Assembly (NCBI GenBank): GCA_964017185.1
Contig: OZ024875.1
Location: 51,331,895-51,395,894, forward strand
Length of the DNA stretch: 64,000 nucleotides
Source of the DNA: Rugalucina vietnamica
Lineage: Eukaryota; Mollusca; Bivalvia; Lucinida; Lucinidae
Reading direction: 5' to 3'
A program made the translations under genes and the position numbers. Under the pieces are notes generated by a model. That model made no database searches. It was not told where the DNA came from and saw only the letters and a program-made list of their open reading frames with translations. Shown in pieces: positions 1 to 11,562 of the stretch. Every line of letters starts with the position of its first letter. The first letter of the stretch is position 1.

Positions 1-257
1 CAGAACGGAGTTGCCTTACCCATGTAGTCCCTAGGCCAAGACTCGGGACGAGTCTTCTCGGAGGGGGAAGTAATGTGACGGTATAGCCTCCCTTGGAAAT
101 ATGCAAATTTCAAACTCGAGACTTTGTGAATCGAGTAAGTGTTGGGTATATAGCGCAGTAAACCACCCTTGGTGGATGAGCATGCTTTTCCACCGACGGG
201 GTTTGCTGTGGCTTGTCTCGGCTGCACGTTACAATAGTTAAAACATTTATAAATCTT

Positions 258-434
258 ATTCTTCAGAACCGGAAAACCTATGATTTTGAAACTTTGCCTG
301 CGGCATCAGTGAATGGAGCTCTGTAAAGTTTGTATAATCATGACCCCCGTATGACCTTGACCTATTTTATGGCAAGGTCAGCTGAGGTCCTAGATCTCAG
401 GTGAGCGTTAACAGGACCATTGGTCCTCTGGTTA
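258..434 (+). repeat. Fragment of the AGCTCACCTGAGC-type dispersed repeat
   Basis: The stretch reads through an AACCGGAAAACCTATGATTT motif, an ATAATCATGACC motif, a TGACCTTGACCTATTTTATG motif and a terminal GGACCATTGGTCCTCTGG. The same words occur in the same order at 28028-29106, 37233-37803, 40790-42571 and 50590-51675. It is the 3' end of that repeat and has no convincing coding content. Confidence 0.75.
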
Positions 435-566
435 CTCTAAACAGACCATTGTATGTCCACTTATCTTCTTTAAACGATATCTATTATATCCTAAAGTATC
501 ATTTGGAGATTCTTTTGTGCAGTTTTAATGCAAATTTTGCATGGGATTTTACAGCTGTATATTATT

Positions 567-1065
567 ATTTAAGAAATAGATCAGCTCTAGAAGTGAATGT
601 TGAGTAATATATCACTGTTTGGAGTTCAGTTGTAAAGCAGAGCAAATCACGAGCGCGCAGCGCGAGTGATTTATCTGCGTACAACTGACCGACAAACAGT
701 GATATATTACTCAACAATTCACGCACTAGAGCTGATCTATTTCCATTCTAACACACAATAAACGGAATAAAACCAGTTTAAACCTTCAGTTTCTTTAACT
801 TTTCCACCATTGCACTGAAGAAATCCCGCCAAACTTTTGACTGTACTGCAAATGTTTACATATGTTTGTTACGTTTTGAACGCGTTGAAATGACGTTACA
901 CCGTCTAACGTCAAGGTAACGTGACTTATGGGATAGCTGACGTCATCATTTAATCAAAATGGCGTCGAAACGGCGCCAAGTAACGTCACGCTAATCCGCC
1001 GAGTGATATATCACTCAATATACCACTGCACTTTACCATTGGCTTCTATAGCCATGGTGTTTTAG

Positions 1066-1066
<1 letters not shown>
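567..1066 (+). repeat. Foldback repeat, copy 1
   Basis: An inverted repeat lies at about 567-745. GATCAGCTCTAG near 579 pairs with CTAGAGCTGATC near 727, and GTTGAGTAATATATCACTG pairs with its complement. Between the arms is a GC-rich core, CACGAGCGCGCAGCGCGAGTG. The following sequence, with its CCGTCTAACGTC and GGGATAGCTGACGTCA words, recurs after the second copy at 1711, so the repeat unit is at least 500 bp. It looks like a non-autonomous foldback or MITE family of unknown class. Confidence 0.7.
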
Positions 1067-1130
<64 letters not shown>

Positions 1131-1153
1131 TCTATTTATTTATTTATTTATTA
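1067..1153. repeat. (TTTA)n microsatellite
   Basis: About 21 uninterrupted or nearly uninterrupted TTTA units. Confidence 0.95.
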
Positions 1154-1710
1154 TTTTTGAATTTCAAAAATGTCTTATGCCTACCATAACGGAATTCTAT
1201 TACAGCTCCTTAAACATTGTCAGTACATACACCACAATTTGCTTTTTACATGACATTTGTTCAATTCGACGACATCGTCTTTTAGTTTCCGGATAAGGTT
1301 CCATCGCCATCTAAACTACCAGGTCGTTATTGCGTGCTTGGTGATCATTTTACCATGATTCTCGCATTTTTCAAAACTTAACTGTGCTAGTTTCAGTTTA
1401 CTCAGAATGTCAATGCAGGCAAATATATAGTAGTAGTACCTGTGTATATATTTAAAAGTGACTTATAGACCCATTGGGTCGGGTGTTCATTGTTATAATT
1501 TTGAAAAATTATTGTATACTATAACACATGTCACTATAATAAACGATTTACTTCCTTACCTATTCTTAGAAATGTCAGTTAGTATTAAGAGCTTTCGTGC
1601 TCTCACGAGTATGAGTAAAACACCTATTTCTGGCAGAAAACTCTTCAAATGCACATGAGAATGTAACGCGACGTCTGATTGGGTAACGTCAAAAAATTGC
1701 GACAGTATAT

Positions 1711-2180
1711 TTAAGAAATAGATCAGCTCTAGCAGTGAATTGTTGAGTAATAATTCACTGTTTGGAGGTCAGTTGTAAAGAAGATCAAATCACGAGCGCG
1801 TAGCGCGAGTGATTTATCTTCTTACAACTGACCGACAAACAGTGAATTATTACTCAACAATTCACGCACTTGAGCTGATCTATTTCGATTCTAACACAAT
1901 AAACGGAATAAATGTTGCTGAAACCGTCGATATCGTTCAGCTTTCCGCCACTGCATTGCAGATATCCCGCCAAATATTTGACTGTAATGCTGGTATTTAC
2001 ACACACTTATTACGTTTGTTGTGCGCTAAAACGGCGTTTCACCGTCTAACGCTGCTTTGTGGGATAGCTGACGTCACAAATGCCGCAAATTAACGTCATG
2101 CTTATTCGCCAGGTGAAATTGTTGCACAATATAATACGTTTTTACCATTGGCTATATAGGCGAGGTGTGTTAGAATCTGC
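1711..2180 (+). repeat. Foldback repeat, copy 2
   Basis: This is a second copy of the element at 567-1066, in the same orientation. It has the same arms (GATCAGCTCTAG and its complement), the same CACGAGCGCG core, then the CGTCTAACG, GGGATAGCTGACGTCA and TTTTTACCATTGGCT words. Unrelated sequence separates the copies. The open frames across 1809-2421 are repeat sequence and are not called as genes. Confidence 0.7.
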
Positions 2181-3400
2181 GATATACTGTTGGAAACCCA
2201 ACGTCATGAGCAACGTCGCTTGTGATTGGTTACCGTCGTGGTTATACGTCGCTCGTGACGCTCAATTTAAGCGAAAAAATGTATTTTCGATGTTTATAAG
2301 TTCAGACGTACATTACAGTGGATTGGAGATAAAAATATTCAAATTTTTCATTTGGTGTGTTATACCGTCGTATGTATGGCCGAAAATCATGTTTTACGGC
2401 TCCTCTGACGCGCCGGCGTAAAATAAAATTTCCGTCCGATTATCCGACGATGTATCACCCCAATTGAAAAATCTGAATACAGTTATCCCCTAATTATGAG
2501 CCTTATCAGTAGATAGTTTGTCACCGTTGTTTGCGCAGAAATGCTGGCTATGGTATTGCTTATAGCGCAGTTAACCACCCTTGATGGATGAAAAGGGTTT
2601 TCCACTTAGCTGTGACTTGATTCGGCTTTTTGTTACATTATTATTATCATAATTATTATTGATATATTACTGTTAATTATTATTACAAAATGGAGCTTAG
2701 TTTCTGGCCTTTTCAAATATTAAACAATTTAGGCTTCTGTGTTTCAAAGACTATCCATTACTAAGGAGGGTGTAACCCCTTAAATTGTACGCAGGATTCA
2801 GACCCTTCTTAGGGGGTATTCGAGACTCAGAGAGCAGGATTCAGCATTTAAAGCAAATCGTAAGCGTATTCAGAAATCTGTTCATTATTAAGGACATTTT
2901 TTTCTCACTCGCTTCGCTCACTGTAGTAATTTTACGTAAATGCTGAGTGGTACACTGTGATTTTGAATGGGGTTTATAGCGGATTTAAATCATACCATTA
3001 TTGTAATGCTTACGCATGCGCACTGTGTGGATTACTACTTTCAGCATGCCCATGGTCGGCATCGGATAGCTCCGTAAATACTCAAAATGAAAATCGGTTT
3101 CTTGCATGCGGAAGCCTGATATCTAATGCAGAAGTAGAAAATGCAATTATTTCTGATTCTATCATAGTTTTCTCAAAATTTAGCGGAATATAATTGTTGC
3201 GTTTCTTTTTTGTTCAGTATATATATGATACATATGTATGACATTTGTACTGCGCAATCAGGACCAAACACATATCATATAAACATAGGGAACATGAAAG
3301 AACTGCAATTACAGGTAAGCCATGACGACATTCAAGCAATCACACACATGCACATTCAAGAACATAAAAGAAAATCATGATGAATTGTGTAATCAGGCAT
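2181..3400. other. Gene-free stretch
   Basis: AT-rich sequence with short degraded repeats, such as GCGCAGTTAACCACCCTTG near 2566, which resembles GCGCAGTAAACCACCCTTGG near 152. No gene, RNA or intact element was recognised. Confidence 0.5.
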
Positions 3401-3409
3401 GCGCACCGT

Positions 3410-3880
3410 TTGTGGTATTTGAACGTTTCCCACATTGGTTCCCCCTTCCCATAGATGCTTCATATAAAGTGGCTTTGATTGGCCAAGAGGTTTGGATATC
3501 AAGGTAATATACATGTATCTTGCCCCGGGTTGAGGACAGATGAGCCCCTGGGGTCAAATAATTTTCATAATCATTGGTTTTTAGTCCGTAAAATAGGTCA
3601 AGGTCATCACAGCGTCATGAGTTGTGTATACATTGTAGTACTTGAGTCATTGATGCTTAATGCCAAGTTTCGTTGAAATCGGTGAACCGGTTCCAGAGAG
3701 GGGCTTTTGAAGGGTTTTTACCATATATGGGCATGGCGGCCATCTTGGTCATATGATCTCTATTATTTATGTATTCATGGGATCCCCTTTCCTATAGATG
3801 CTTCATATGATATTTGGCTTTGATTTGCCATGCGGTTTTAGAGAATATATTTAAATATTATGGTAATATATATCGAGTTC
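3410..3880 (-). repeat. Degraded dispersed repeat related to the AGCTCACCTGAGC family
   Basis: Contains GCTTTGATTGGCCAAG, TAATATACATGTAT, AAGGTCATCA and CATGGCGGCCATCTTGGTCA, in the order seen in the copy at 28028-29106. The termini are lost. Confidence 0.6.
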
Positions 3881-4468
3881 CACAGCCAACGCAACTTAAT
3901 TTTTCCTGTATTCTTTTAAATTGGTCAATTATGTGAACACTCTTGTGCCCTATCATCATTTAAATGAAATTCTTTGTGTTTTATCAAATCTGAGATTTTA
4001 GTATGCGCGGGAACACGCCCCAGGGTACAATAAATGCATTTTCCGTGCCCCACGCGCGCGGGCTCGAAATTTTTCTAAACAATTCATACGATTCAAATCT
4101 TGGAAGGTCGTCCGATGAGTGTATGGCAATATCAATGTATAAACCCACGGCTCAACGCCAGAAATTGGCATTGATTTTCAGTGCCCGAAAAATGCATCCA
4201 TTTCAAGTTACGGAATCTGACGTCGAACATTAATTTATTCCAGTTAAAAGATCATATTTTGGTCTTGTTCAATGATCTGCATGACGTCAATGTCAGCTTT
4301 TTCAATTGTTAGTTCGACGTCATCGTGACGTTTCAACACGCGCTGCATTATACTAAATCATTTAACTTTTTATATATGGAAATGGTCGTAAATCAATTTT
4401 TTTTTGTTTGTTTCAAAGAGGGTCCGAAGGAAAATTGGTATCCAACCAATTGGGCTACCATCTCAAAA

Positions 4469-4470
<2 letters not shown>

Positions 4471-4504
<34 letters not shown>

Positions 4505-4505
4505 A

Positions 4506-4555
<50 letters not shown>
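4471..4555. repeat. (CTTA)n microsatellite
   Basis: About 20 CTTA units with a single interruption near 4504. The 86-residue frame across it, with repeated LLTY, is an artefact of the repeat. Confidence 0.95.
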
Positions 4556-5710
4556 GCTGTAAACCTTCGAATATTATACAGATGATTTAGTAAACTATTG
4601 TGCATTGAAAGAATGATAGATGGAAGCGTTTAAATGAGAATATACAGCTAAAACGGACAAAACATGCTGGATTCTTTCTTAAAACACAATAAACATCTAT
4701 AATACTAAATGATCGAACTAGACGCGTAGCTTAATTGGAACCGGTACATTAGACCGGCGTTTTTTTCGATATGGAATAGATCAGCTGGCGTGCCTTTACT
4801 CCGCTCCACTTCGGTACCTCGTTCCACTTTCGCTAGACATGTTGAGTATAACGAAACACCGATGGGAATATCCCGTCTAGATATGGAAGTGTGAATATAT
4901 TGCCCTCATTGATAATTTCGGTTTAAACTTCAAGTTTTTAAATATTTTGATACGTATGATTTTCTACTCTGTATTCTCCCAACATCGTGTACATATTGAC
5001 AGCAAATCAAAATGCTCGGGATAAAATGAAAATATATAATGCCCACTGTCATTGGTTAAATGCGCCCACGCAAGCGCGGATTTTCGTTTTCATGTATTTG
5101 TTGATGTCGCATCGTCAGTCTGTATTTCTATAGAATTGAAAAACAACCTAAAAAAAAGTAAGGTCACATTTAGGCAATACGAATTTTCATCATATTGATC
5201 TATACACCTCACTTTATTTTCTATATGAGCCACAGCGTAAGAAAATGTACCTTCGGACAAGTTTTTGAGTATTAGATTTGTTTGTTTGTATTGAAGCTTA
5301 ACGTCCCAGTCAACAATTTTTCAGTCATGTCGGGACGGAGCCAACTCTTCCTGGGTATAACCAGTACTGTCGGGAGTTAATGTGTCTTGCTCAAGGACAC
5401 AACACTTGACCAGATTATTTAAGATAGTTTGTGAGTTATGACCAATATACTAGTGTTAGTAAAACATCAGTGAAGTATCTTCTTCTGGATATATGTTAAC
5501 GTTGAGTGTTGACCTTCACTGTAGCCGGCGATCTAGCGATCGCAACAACGTTTCTCTTTTATTATTCATACTCAGATACTGTAGGTTAACTACAGCTTAC
5601 TATTTAACCGTTGAAGTTTCACCCTATTCAGGTAAAATCTTCATGACATTTAATATGACTCAATATGAAAACCATCGTACTAGTGTATTTTCTTTTAGTG
5701 ACGTTCTGAA
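4556..5710. other. Gene-free stretch
   Basis: No gene recognised. The segment at about 5276-5400 (AACGTCCCAGTCAACAATTT, then TTTTCAGTCATG and CGGGACGG) resembles one at 12190-12250. It may be a fragment of a dispersed SINE-like repeat. Confidence 0.4.
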
Positions 5711-6433
5711 ATGCCTAGGTCACACTAGCGCTTACGGATGCCGCGGATAGTTGCGAATACTGTACGTAGCGATCCGCAGAATTTTGTGGGCGGGGCTAAC
5801 GGTTCTTAATGAATTTATTACTTTTAAATGCGAATAAATACGGGTAGTTCAGGAAAGATACGGATACGTTCGTAGATAGTTACGGATAAATTCGAATACG
5901 TACGGTTAAGAAACTTGACTACATACCTTTCGATACCATCTGTTACGTTTAGACACAGACATACACCTTCAGGTACGTAATGTTGCGTTTTCATGCGTAT
6001 ATAACGGTGAAATCTGATGCAAGAAAACGCAGGTTTTGGTCAAACTACAGTCACACTAGCACATCCGGATGCTGCGGACGCTGCGGACTGGCCTTTCGTA
6101 TCTATCCGTCATATCCGTAACAATTCGTATCTTTTCCATATATGTCCGTACCTTAACGTATTGTATATGCTAGTCCGATTCCATCCGCGCCCAAATTTTG
6201 AAAAAAGTCAAAAATTTGGCACGGATGAAACATTCGTAACAATACGTAATGACATGTAACTGAAGGCATTGATTCGAATCTTTTCGTATCTTAACCGTAA
6301 CACAAACGTTTCGACACCGTAAATGAACGCATCAACCCACAATCAAGCATTGGCTGCCGACAGATACGACACGAGTGCGCAGCATGAGTGAAAAATTTTA
6401 TGTTTTCAACTCACGAGAAGAAATATACATGAA

Positions 6434-6787
6434 CCGTATTCGTTCTAATTAGCGCACAGTGCGGTTAACTTTTCAAAATAACTTAAAGTTAAGGTAACAA
6501 AATACCGTTCTAATTAGCGCACACTATGAAGGAAAACTACTCATCAAAATGCTTAAATAACAACGTCAAAGTCTATCAATGGTGATGTCATTCAAGTATT
6601 CAAATTATTTGAAAGTAGTTTTCGATCATTTAAGGTTCAGTTTTAATGCCTCTAATCCGGTATTAATGTGTAGAATTAGTGTAAAATACCAATATACTAT
6701 TCAAGCAGTGTGCGCTTATGCATATGTTTTTCAGAAAATACCGGGGTGCGCTTATTGGAGCATGTGCGCCAACTAGAACGAATACGG
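6434..6787. mobile_element. MITE with CCGTATTCGTTCTA termini, copy 1
   Basis: Begins CCGTATTCGTTCTAATTAGC and ends with GCGCCAACTAGAACGAATACGG, an imperfect inverse. The first terminus is partly repeated near 6506. A second copy lies at 45831-46136 in a CHST intron. Confidence 0.6.
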
Positions 6788-6867
6788 TATTTGGTATTCA
6801 CCGAAAAAAAAATCTTTTTATTATATACAATACACGGGCATTTGCCAATTCACATGGCAGGCCTTGG

Positions 6868-6890
6868 AAAAAAAAAAAAAAAAAAAAAAA
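6868..6890. repeat. Poly-A tract
   Basis: About 23 consecutive A. The lysine-rich frames across it are not genes. Confidence 0.9.
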
Positions 6891-7168
6891 TGAAAACACA
6901 AATAATTTTGGTACCACATTGTTCCTTACGTTCTAACTAAGGAAATGAATACCCACACTTTATGTTTTCGTTCATAAATGACGGAGTTATAGGCGTTTGA
7001 AGTTCTGAAGTGAGACACATTTAATGACGTCAAGTAAATTAAAACGTCAGAAGTAATCCAAAATCTACAGTGAAGATATAGGCTGTTATCATATATTTAC
7101 TGTAAAATACGTTCTTTTTACATATGCGATACAGGCGCAAGTCCTATGCACGTATCGGGACACCATAT

Positions 7169-7352
7169 CTCGAAAGCTGTATCAGTTCAAAATTTGTCAA
7201 AATCCATATCTCCCTAGGGAGATATGGACTCATATCACACCCCCATATCACACCCCAAATCTCGAAAGCTGTATCAGTTCAAAATTTGTCAAAATCCATA
7301 TCTCCCTCGGGAGATATGGACTCATATCACACCCCCATATCACACCCCAAAC
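7169..7352 (+). repeat. Two tandem units of 92 bp
   Basis: CTCGAAAGCTGTATCAGTTC starts at 7169 and again at 7261, and each unit runs through CTCATATCACACCCCCATAT. A third unit is only partial. Each unit carries a small palindrome, CATATCTCCCTAGGGAGATA or its variant. Confidence 0.9.
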
Positions 7353-7608
7353 CTCATATCACATCTCACGTGACCCCCACATTCGGAGCGCTCTGTTCTA
7401 TTCAATAGTATGTTGTAAATTGTTCTCAATTTATAAATCAAATTTTTGTATTTGAATTTTCTGTATTAATGGTTAAATGTTATTGAATAAAATTTGTGAC
7501 CAGAATTTTTTTTTCATTCTTTCTTTTTTCCACTTGAAATTATGTTGGGAAACATTTTGTGCATTGAACTGTATCAAACACTTTTTTTTTCAATAAAAAT
7601 ATATGATA

Positions 7609-7795
7609 AAGAGATCATGATATGGCAATTTTCATATCATACCCCGTATCAACCCTCGACTTCCGTATCAGCCCTCGACTCCCATATCAGCCCTCGGGCC
7701 TTCGGCCCTCAGGCTGATATGGGAGTCTCGGGCTGATACGGAAGTCTCAGGTTGATACGGGGTACGATATGAAAATTGCCATATGATAATCTCTT
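7609..7795. repeat. 187 bp near-perfect palindrome
   Basis: The left arm from AAGAGAT at 7609 pairs with the right arm ending ATCTCTT at 7795. The turn is GGGCCTTCGGCCC near 7702. Only a few positions mismatch over about 90 bp of stem. It contains repeated TATCAGCCCTCG words. Confidence 0.9.
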
Positions 7796-7887
7796 AATAT
7801 CAGTCACTAGTGACTTTTGATATCAGTGAGATTTGATATCAGTGAAATTTCATATCAATGAAAATACCAATTTTATCAAGTTTTGAT

Positions 7888-7890
<3 letters not shown>

Positions 7891-7941
<51 letters not shown>

Positions 7942-7947
7942 TTTTTT
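7891..7947. repeat. Poly-T tract
   Basis: 57 bases of T with one C at 7922. Confidence 0.95.
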
Positions 7948-8547
7948 CTGCGGAAAATTGTGACTATAGTTACTTTCACATACGGATTAATAATGTTTGT
8001 TACTGACTGGTACCTTCGAATAAAGTCTTTTACGTTGAAATACTTACATGTTCACATTTGTGGCGTGACGCAGTGGTGCCACCGGTTATGTGACACAGGC
8101 GAACCGTAACATTACGTGTTCGTATCTGAACGTATTAAATTGTATCGAAAAGTATGTAAACGACAAAGACCGCAACCGAGCGAAACAACGCGTAGGGAAC
8201 AGTATCGATCCGCAACAAATGCTTGATCGCGGAATGATACATTTAGATACGTTTTTATACCGATTAGATACGGACAGCTTCGAATAAATGCCATCAGTTA
8301 CGTACCATTACCTACCATTACCGATCGTCCATCCGCGCATGAATTTTTGACAGTTATGAAAATTTGCCCGCGGATCTTCTGCGCACTGAGGATACGATAC
8401 GTACAGTTGCGGACATTACGGATAAGATACGAATCGTTACGGATAGGACGGACAGATACGGAACACCTATCCGCAGCGTCCGCAGCGTACGTAAGCCCTA
8501 ATGTGACCTAGGCAAAAACGTCTCCATGAATGATTGGTCATTATTCG

Positions 8548-8772
8548 CATTACAAAAACTTGTCCATGCAAAATAGAGATTTTTTTAAGTTGTAAAACAT
8601 GAAAATTCTTATTTTTGCTCAAAACATAGATTGTGGGTACACGTTAGAACCGCCTCGGCGAGGCGGTTCTAACGAGTACCCACAATCTATGTTTACCCCT
8701 GTATACCCCCGTTTTGCTATATAAAAGTGGGGTATGAGGGGGTACACATTACACGCACATGTTTTCCTGATG
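8548..8772 (+). mobile_element. Hairpin MITE (HP family), forward copy
   Basis: Family definition: about 280 bp, starting CATTACGAAAACTTGCCCAT and ending GGACATGTTTTCCTGATG. These ends form an imperfect inverted repeat of about 25 bp. The centre is a hairpin whose arms read CATAGATTGTGGGTAC and GTTAGAACCGCCTCG. A second inverted pair on the right side (GGTATACCCC and GGGGGTATAC) flanks CTATATAAAAGTGGGG. This copy has a short left half and a GCCTCGGCGAGGC turn. There is no coding capacity. Confidence 0.85.
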
Positions 8773-9022
8773 TTTACTTGTCTAACATTTTGTGTCTCTT
8801 AGCTTTTATTTGTTTGGCACAACTTATTTTCTTATTTTAAGTTGAAAAACATCTGTTGTCATATCAATCAGTAAAACATGGTGGTAATGAGGTTGACAGC
8901 TGTCAGTCAGATCATACATATTAATTCGTTGAAGTAACAACTTTCAGATAGACATCATGTGTTGCTTTGTTTTGCCTTTTTGGCTTTTCGTATAATTTAC
9001 TCTTCGCAAAAACTTTACCATA

Positions 9023-9250
9023 CATCATGAAAATATGTCATGTAGAAAAAAATGGGATTTGCAGGGGTATATCTATTTTTCTTATTTTTGATCCAAAACA
9101 TAGATTGTGGGTACTCGTTAGAATCGCCACAATTAATGTTTTGAGAATAAATTTAAAAACATTATTTTTTTCCAATGAAATTTTCAATTTTCACAGCTGA
9201 AAAAAAAAAAAAAAAAAACCTCTGTATATTGCATGGACGATTATGTGTCA
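9023..9250 (-). mobile_element. HP MITE, reverse copy, decayed
   Basis: Follows the reverse consensus from CATCATGAAAATATGTCATG to TGTATATTGCATGGACG. Most of the second hairpin arm is missing, and an A tract has grown at 9199-9217. Confidence 0.7.
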
Positions 9251-9342
9251 AACAGGAGGCAAACATATCTGGTCAGAACTATTTCCAGTGAATAAAAATG
9301 TCGTCCCGATCATCTCTATTCCATGTCATGATTACAGAAGAA

Positions 9343-9620
9343 CATCAGGAAAACATGTCCATGTAATGTATACCCCCTTGAACCCCACTTGTATATAGCA
9401 AAACTGGGGTTTACAGGGGTAAACCTATTTTTCTTATTTTTGCTCCAAAACATAGATTGTGGGTACTCGTTAGAACCGCCTCGCGAGGCGGTTCTAACGT
9501 GTACCCACAATCTATGTTTTGAGCAAAAATAAGAAAAATATCAAAGATTTTCTACGGAAATTTTTCAATTTTTACAACTTAAAAAATCTCTGTATTTTGC
9601 ATTGGCGTGTTTTCGTAATG
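9343..9620 (-). mobile_element. HP MITE, reverse copy, full length
   Basis: Starts CATCAGGAAAACATGTCC and ends GTTTTCGTAATG, with an intact hairpin. AAGAA is found immediately on both sides (9338-9342 and 9621-9625), a possible 5 bp target duplication that other copies do not reproduce. Confidence 0.85.
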
Positions 9621-9862
9621 AAGAATCAGGACCTTTATGGAATTCAAAATCGGCGATTATTTAGATACTGAATGACAAAAGTTAAGGTTACTGGTTTGAA
9701 AGAGTAATTTTCGACCCTCTTTAAAATCCTGTCCATGAAAGGACACAATTTCAGCATTTTAAATCCAGTTGTCAAAATCTTTAGGCGATAGATACATGTA
9801 GAATAACTATGTGTTATAGTCATTAACATCCTGTCATTTGAGATGTAGGTATTAGACATCTT

Positions 9863-10712
9863 GGCCCAGTTGTTCAAAACTAACGACGTCGTTAGTTAAC
9901 GTTTCGTTAAAATTTCAAACATTAATATTACAAATACACTGCTATTTTTTGTTGAAAAAATGTGAGAATCCTTTGCTTACAAATACACTGTTATTTTTTG
10001 TTGAAAAAATGTGAGAATCCTTTGCACTGCAAAGGATTCTCACATATTTTCAACAAAAAATAACAGTGTATTTGTTACTCTAGCTGAAATTTGCTTAACA
10101 AATTTATGTCTTAACGATATCGTTAAGCTAACGATGCTTTGTGTTACTGATCGTTCCAAGTCGATACTTCTGTGGTGGTTCTTTTTGTTTTGTGTCTTGG
10201 TGTTTAAAATATTTTTGTGCTGTTGGCGCCTTATGTATGTTTTCATATTTTTAGTTAAGTTAAGGTAACTGAGTGGCCACCTATTGGGAAAATAGCTGCT
10301 CATTCGGCTTACGAAATGTTTTCATGGTATAAGTACCTGATTGTTAGTTTGGTTTTTTCCCACCTCGGTTTTTGGAGTGGGAATCTTTTTCTGATTGCGC
10401 CTTTTCCTGATCTTTGCCTACTTGTACCTTTTGAACAACTGGGTCCTTGTTTTCAAAATGTTAAACACTGCCATTTAGTATACTTTCTTAACATTCTTGG
10501 GCAAGTTGTTCAACGTCATCGTTAAGCTTAACGTCATCGTTAAGACCCCAACTTGTTAAGTAAATTCCGACTACATAAGCAAATACAGTGTATCCTTTGT
10601 ATTGGATTCTCACATTTTTTCAACAAAAAATAACAGTGTATTTGTAATATTCCTGTTTGAAATTTTAACGAATCGTTAACTAACGACATCGTTAGTTTTG
10701 AACAACTGGGCC
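9863..10712. mobile_element. Foldback element with GGCCCAGTTGTTCAAAACTAA termini, split by RT-element DNA
   Basis: GGCCCAGTTGTTCAAAACTA at 9863 is matched by its inverse ending at 10712. Further in, GTTAACGTTTCGTTAAAATT and AAATACACTG are also mirrored. A palindrome occupies 9979-10075, turning in TTTGCACTGCAAA; one arm is also tandemly duplicated at 9930-9978. The middle holds a fragment of the RT-element 3' arm at 10137-10433. The right end lies only 30 bp beyond the GPCR stop codon, so it probably falls in that gene's 3' UTR. Confidence 0.7.
10137..10433 (+). repeat. Solo fragment of the RT-element 3' arm
   Basis: Matches the arm seen at 24893-25537, from TTTGTGTTACTGATCGTTCC to CCTACTTGTACC. 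There is no RT coding sequence, so it is probably a 5'-truncated copy. Confidence 0.85.
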
Positions 10713-10741
10713 CTTGTTCTTTCCGAAAATGTATTACCCAT

Positions 10742-11562
10742 CTAAATCGTCGTCTCGTGTTTATTCTCCATAGATTGTTGACCTTTCCAATCCTTTTGCC
10801 AGACCTTTTTAGGCTGCGGATGATTATTTTCAGTCTCAGGTGTTTTGTGATCCGGTGATACGACATTGTGCTTTCCACATGTCAGAATGTATCTATACGC
10901 CTCAGCAAAGCGTTTGTTTGTCAAATAATAAATCAGCCAATTTAGAGATGGGTGCAAATGCGCAAAAGCAGTTGAAAACACGTGCAACTGGTGTGCAAAT
11001 TTATCCTCTGAATCAATGACGATCAGTAAAGCATACGGTACCCAACACGTCATAAAGACTGCATAAATAAGAAACAAAGTTTTAGCCAGCTGGACTTTCT
11101 GTTTACGATGAGAATTTGCGATTGTGCCGCTCAGTTCACTATGCTCCGCGATTTTGCGACGTTGCGTTCGGACGTAGGTAAATATCCTTATGTAGCACGT
11201 GCCGGTTATAACCAAAGGAAGCCAAACAAGTGCAATTGTAAAAATGACAGTATATGGAAATGTTGCCATTCGGTCCCATATGCATTCAAGACTCTTCCTG
11301 TCAAATGTATGGTCGCCAATATCAGCCATATTTAACAGAACGATGAACGTTCCCGTCAAGTAGAATGCAAAGCAATACAGAATACAGTTTCGCTGCCCGA
11401 AGATTCGTCTGTAGTCGTCCTGTCGACAAATGTAGAAATATCTGTTGACACTCATGGTGGCTATGGTCAGTGAAGAAGAGATACAGGATACTGTACATAT
11501 GCTAGCCAGGGTCTGACATAGACCAGGAACGGTGTCGAAGAAATGCTCGCCTTCTAATTTAC
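10742..11562 (-). CDS. GPCR exon B: TM3 to C-terminus
   Basis: Encodes residues 106-378: the TM3 cysteine 121, NRY and then TM4, an extracellular-loop cysteine in LECIWDRM, a TM5 segment, a basic third loop (QRRKIAEHSE), TM6 with CWVPYA, TM7 with NWLIYYL, and a helix-8-like RFAEAYRYIL. The hydrophilic tail ends METTI-like at the stop TAG (10742-10744). The frame is open throughout. No clear polyadenylation signal was found downstream; the next recognisable sequence is a foldback element. Confidence 0.9.

Larger units (their letters stand above)
5712..8514. mobile_element. 2.8 kb non-autonomous element with inverted termini
   Basis: The left end starts TGCCTAGGTCACACTAG and the right end is the inverse of TGCCTAGGTCACATTAG, followed on both sides by GCTTACG. 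Both subterminal regions are crowded with CGGATA and TACGGA motifs in both orientations, as expected of transposase-binding arrays. There is no transposase reading frame. Inside are a related nested end near 6047, a MITE at 6434-6787, a 92 bp tandem duplication, a 187 bp palindrome and a long T tract. The superfamily is not assigned. Confidence 0.65.

Noticed and set aside
1809-2421. Two overlapping open frames of 94 and 113 codons
   Set aside because: They translate the foldback repeat and its tail; the equivalent frames in copy 1 are not kept.
4722-4760. Possible tRNA-like sequence GCGTAGCTTAATTGG
   Set aside because: No matching 3' half or box B downstream.
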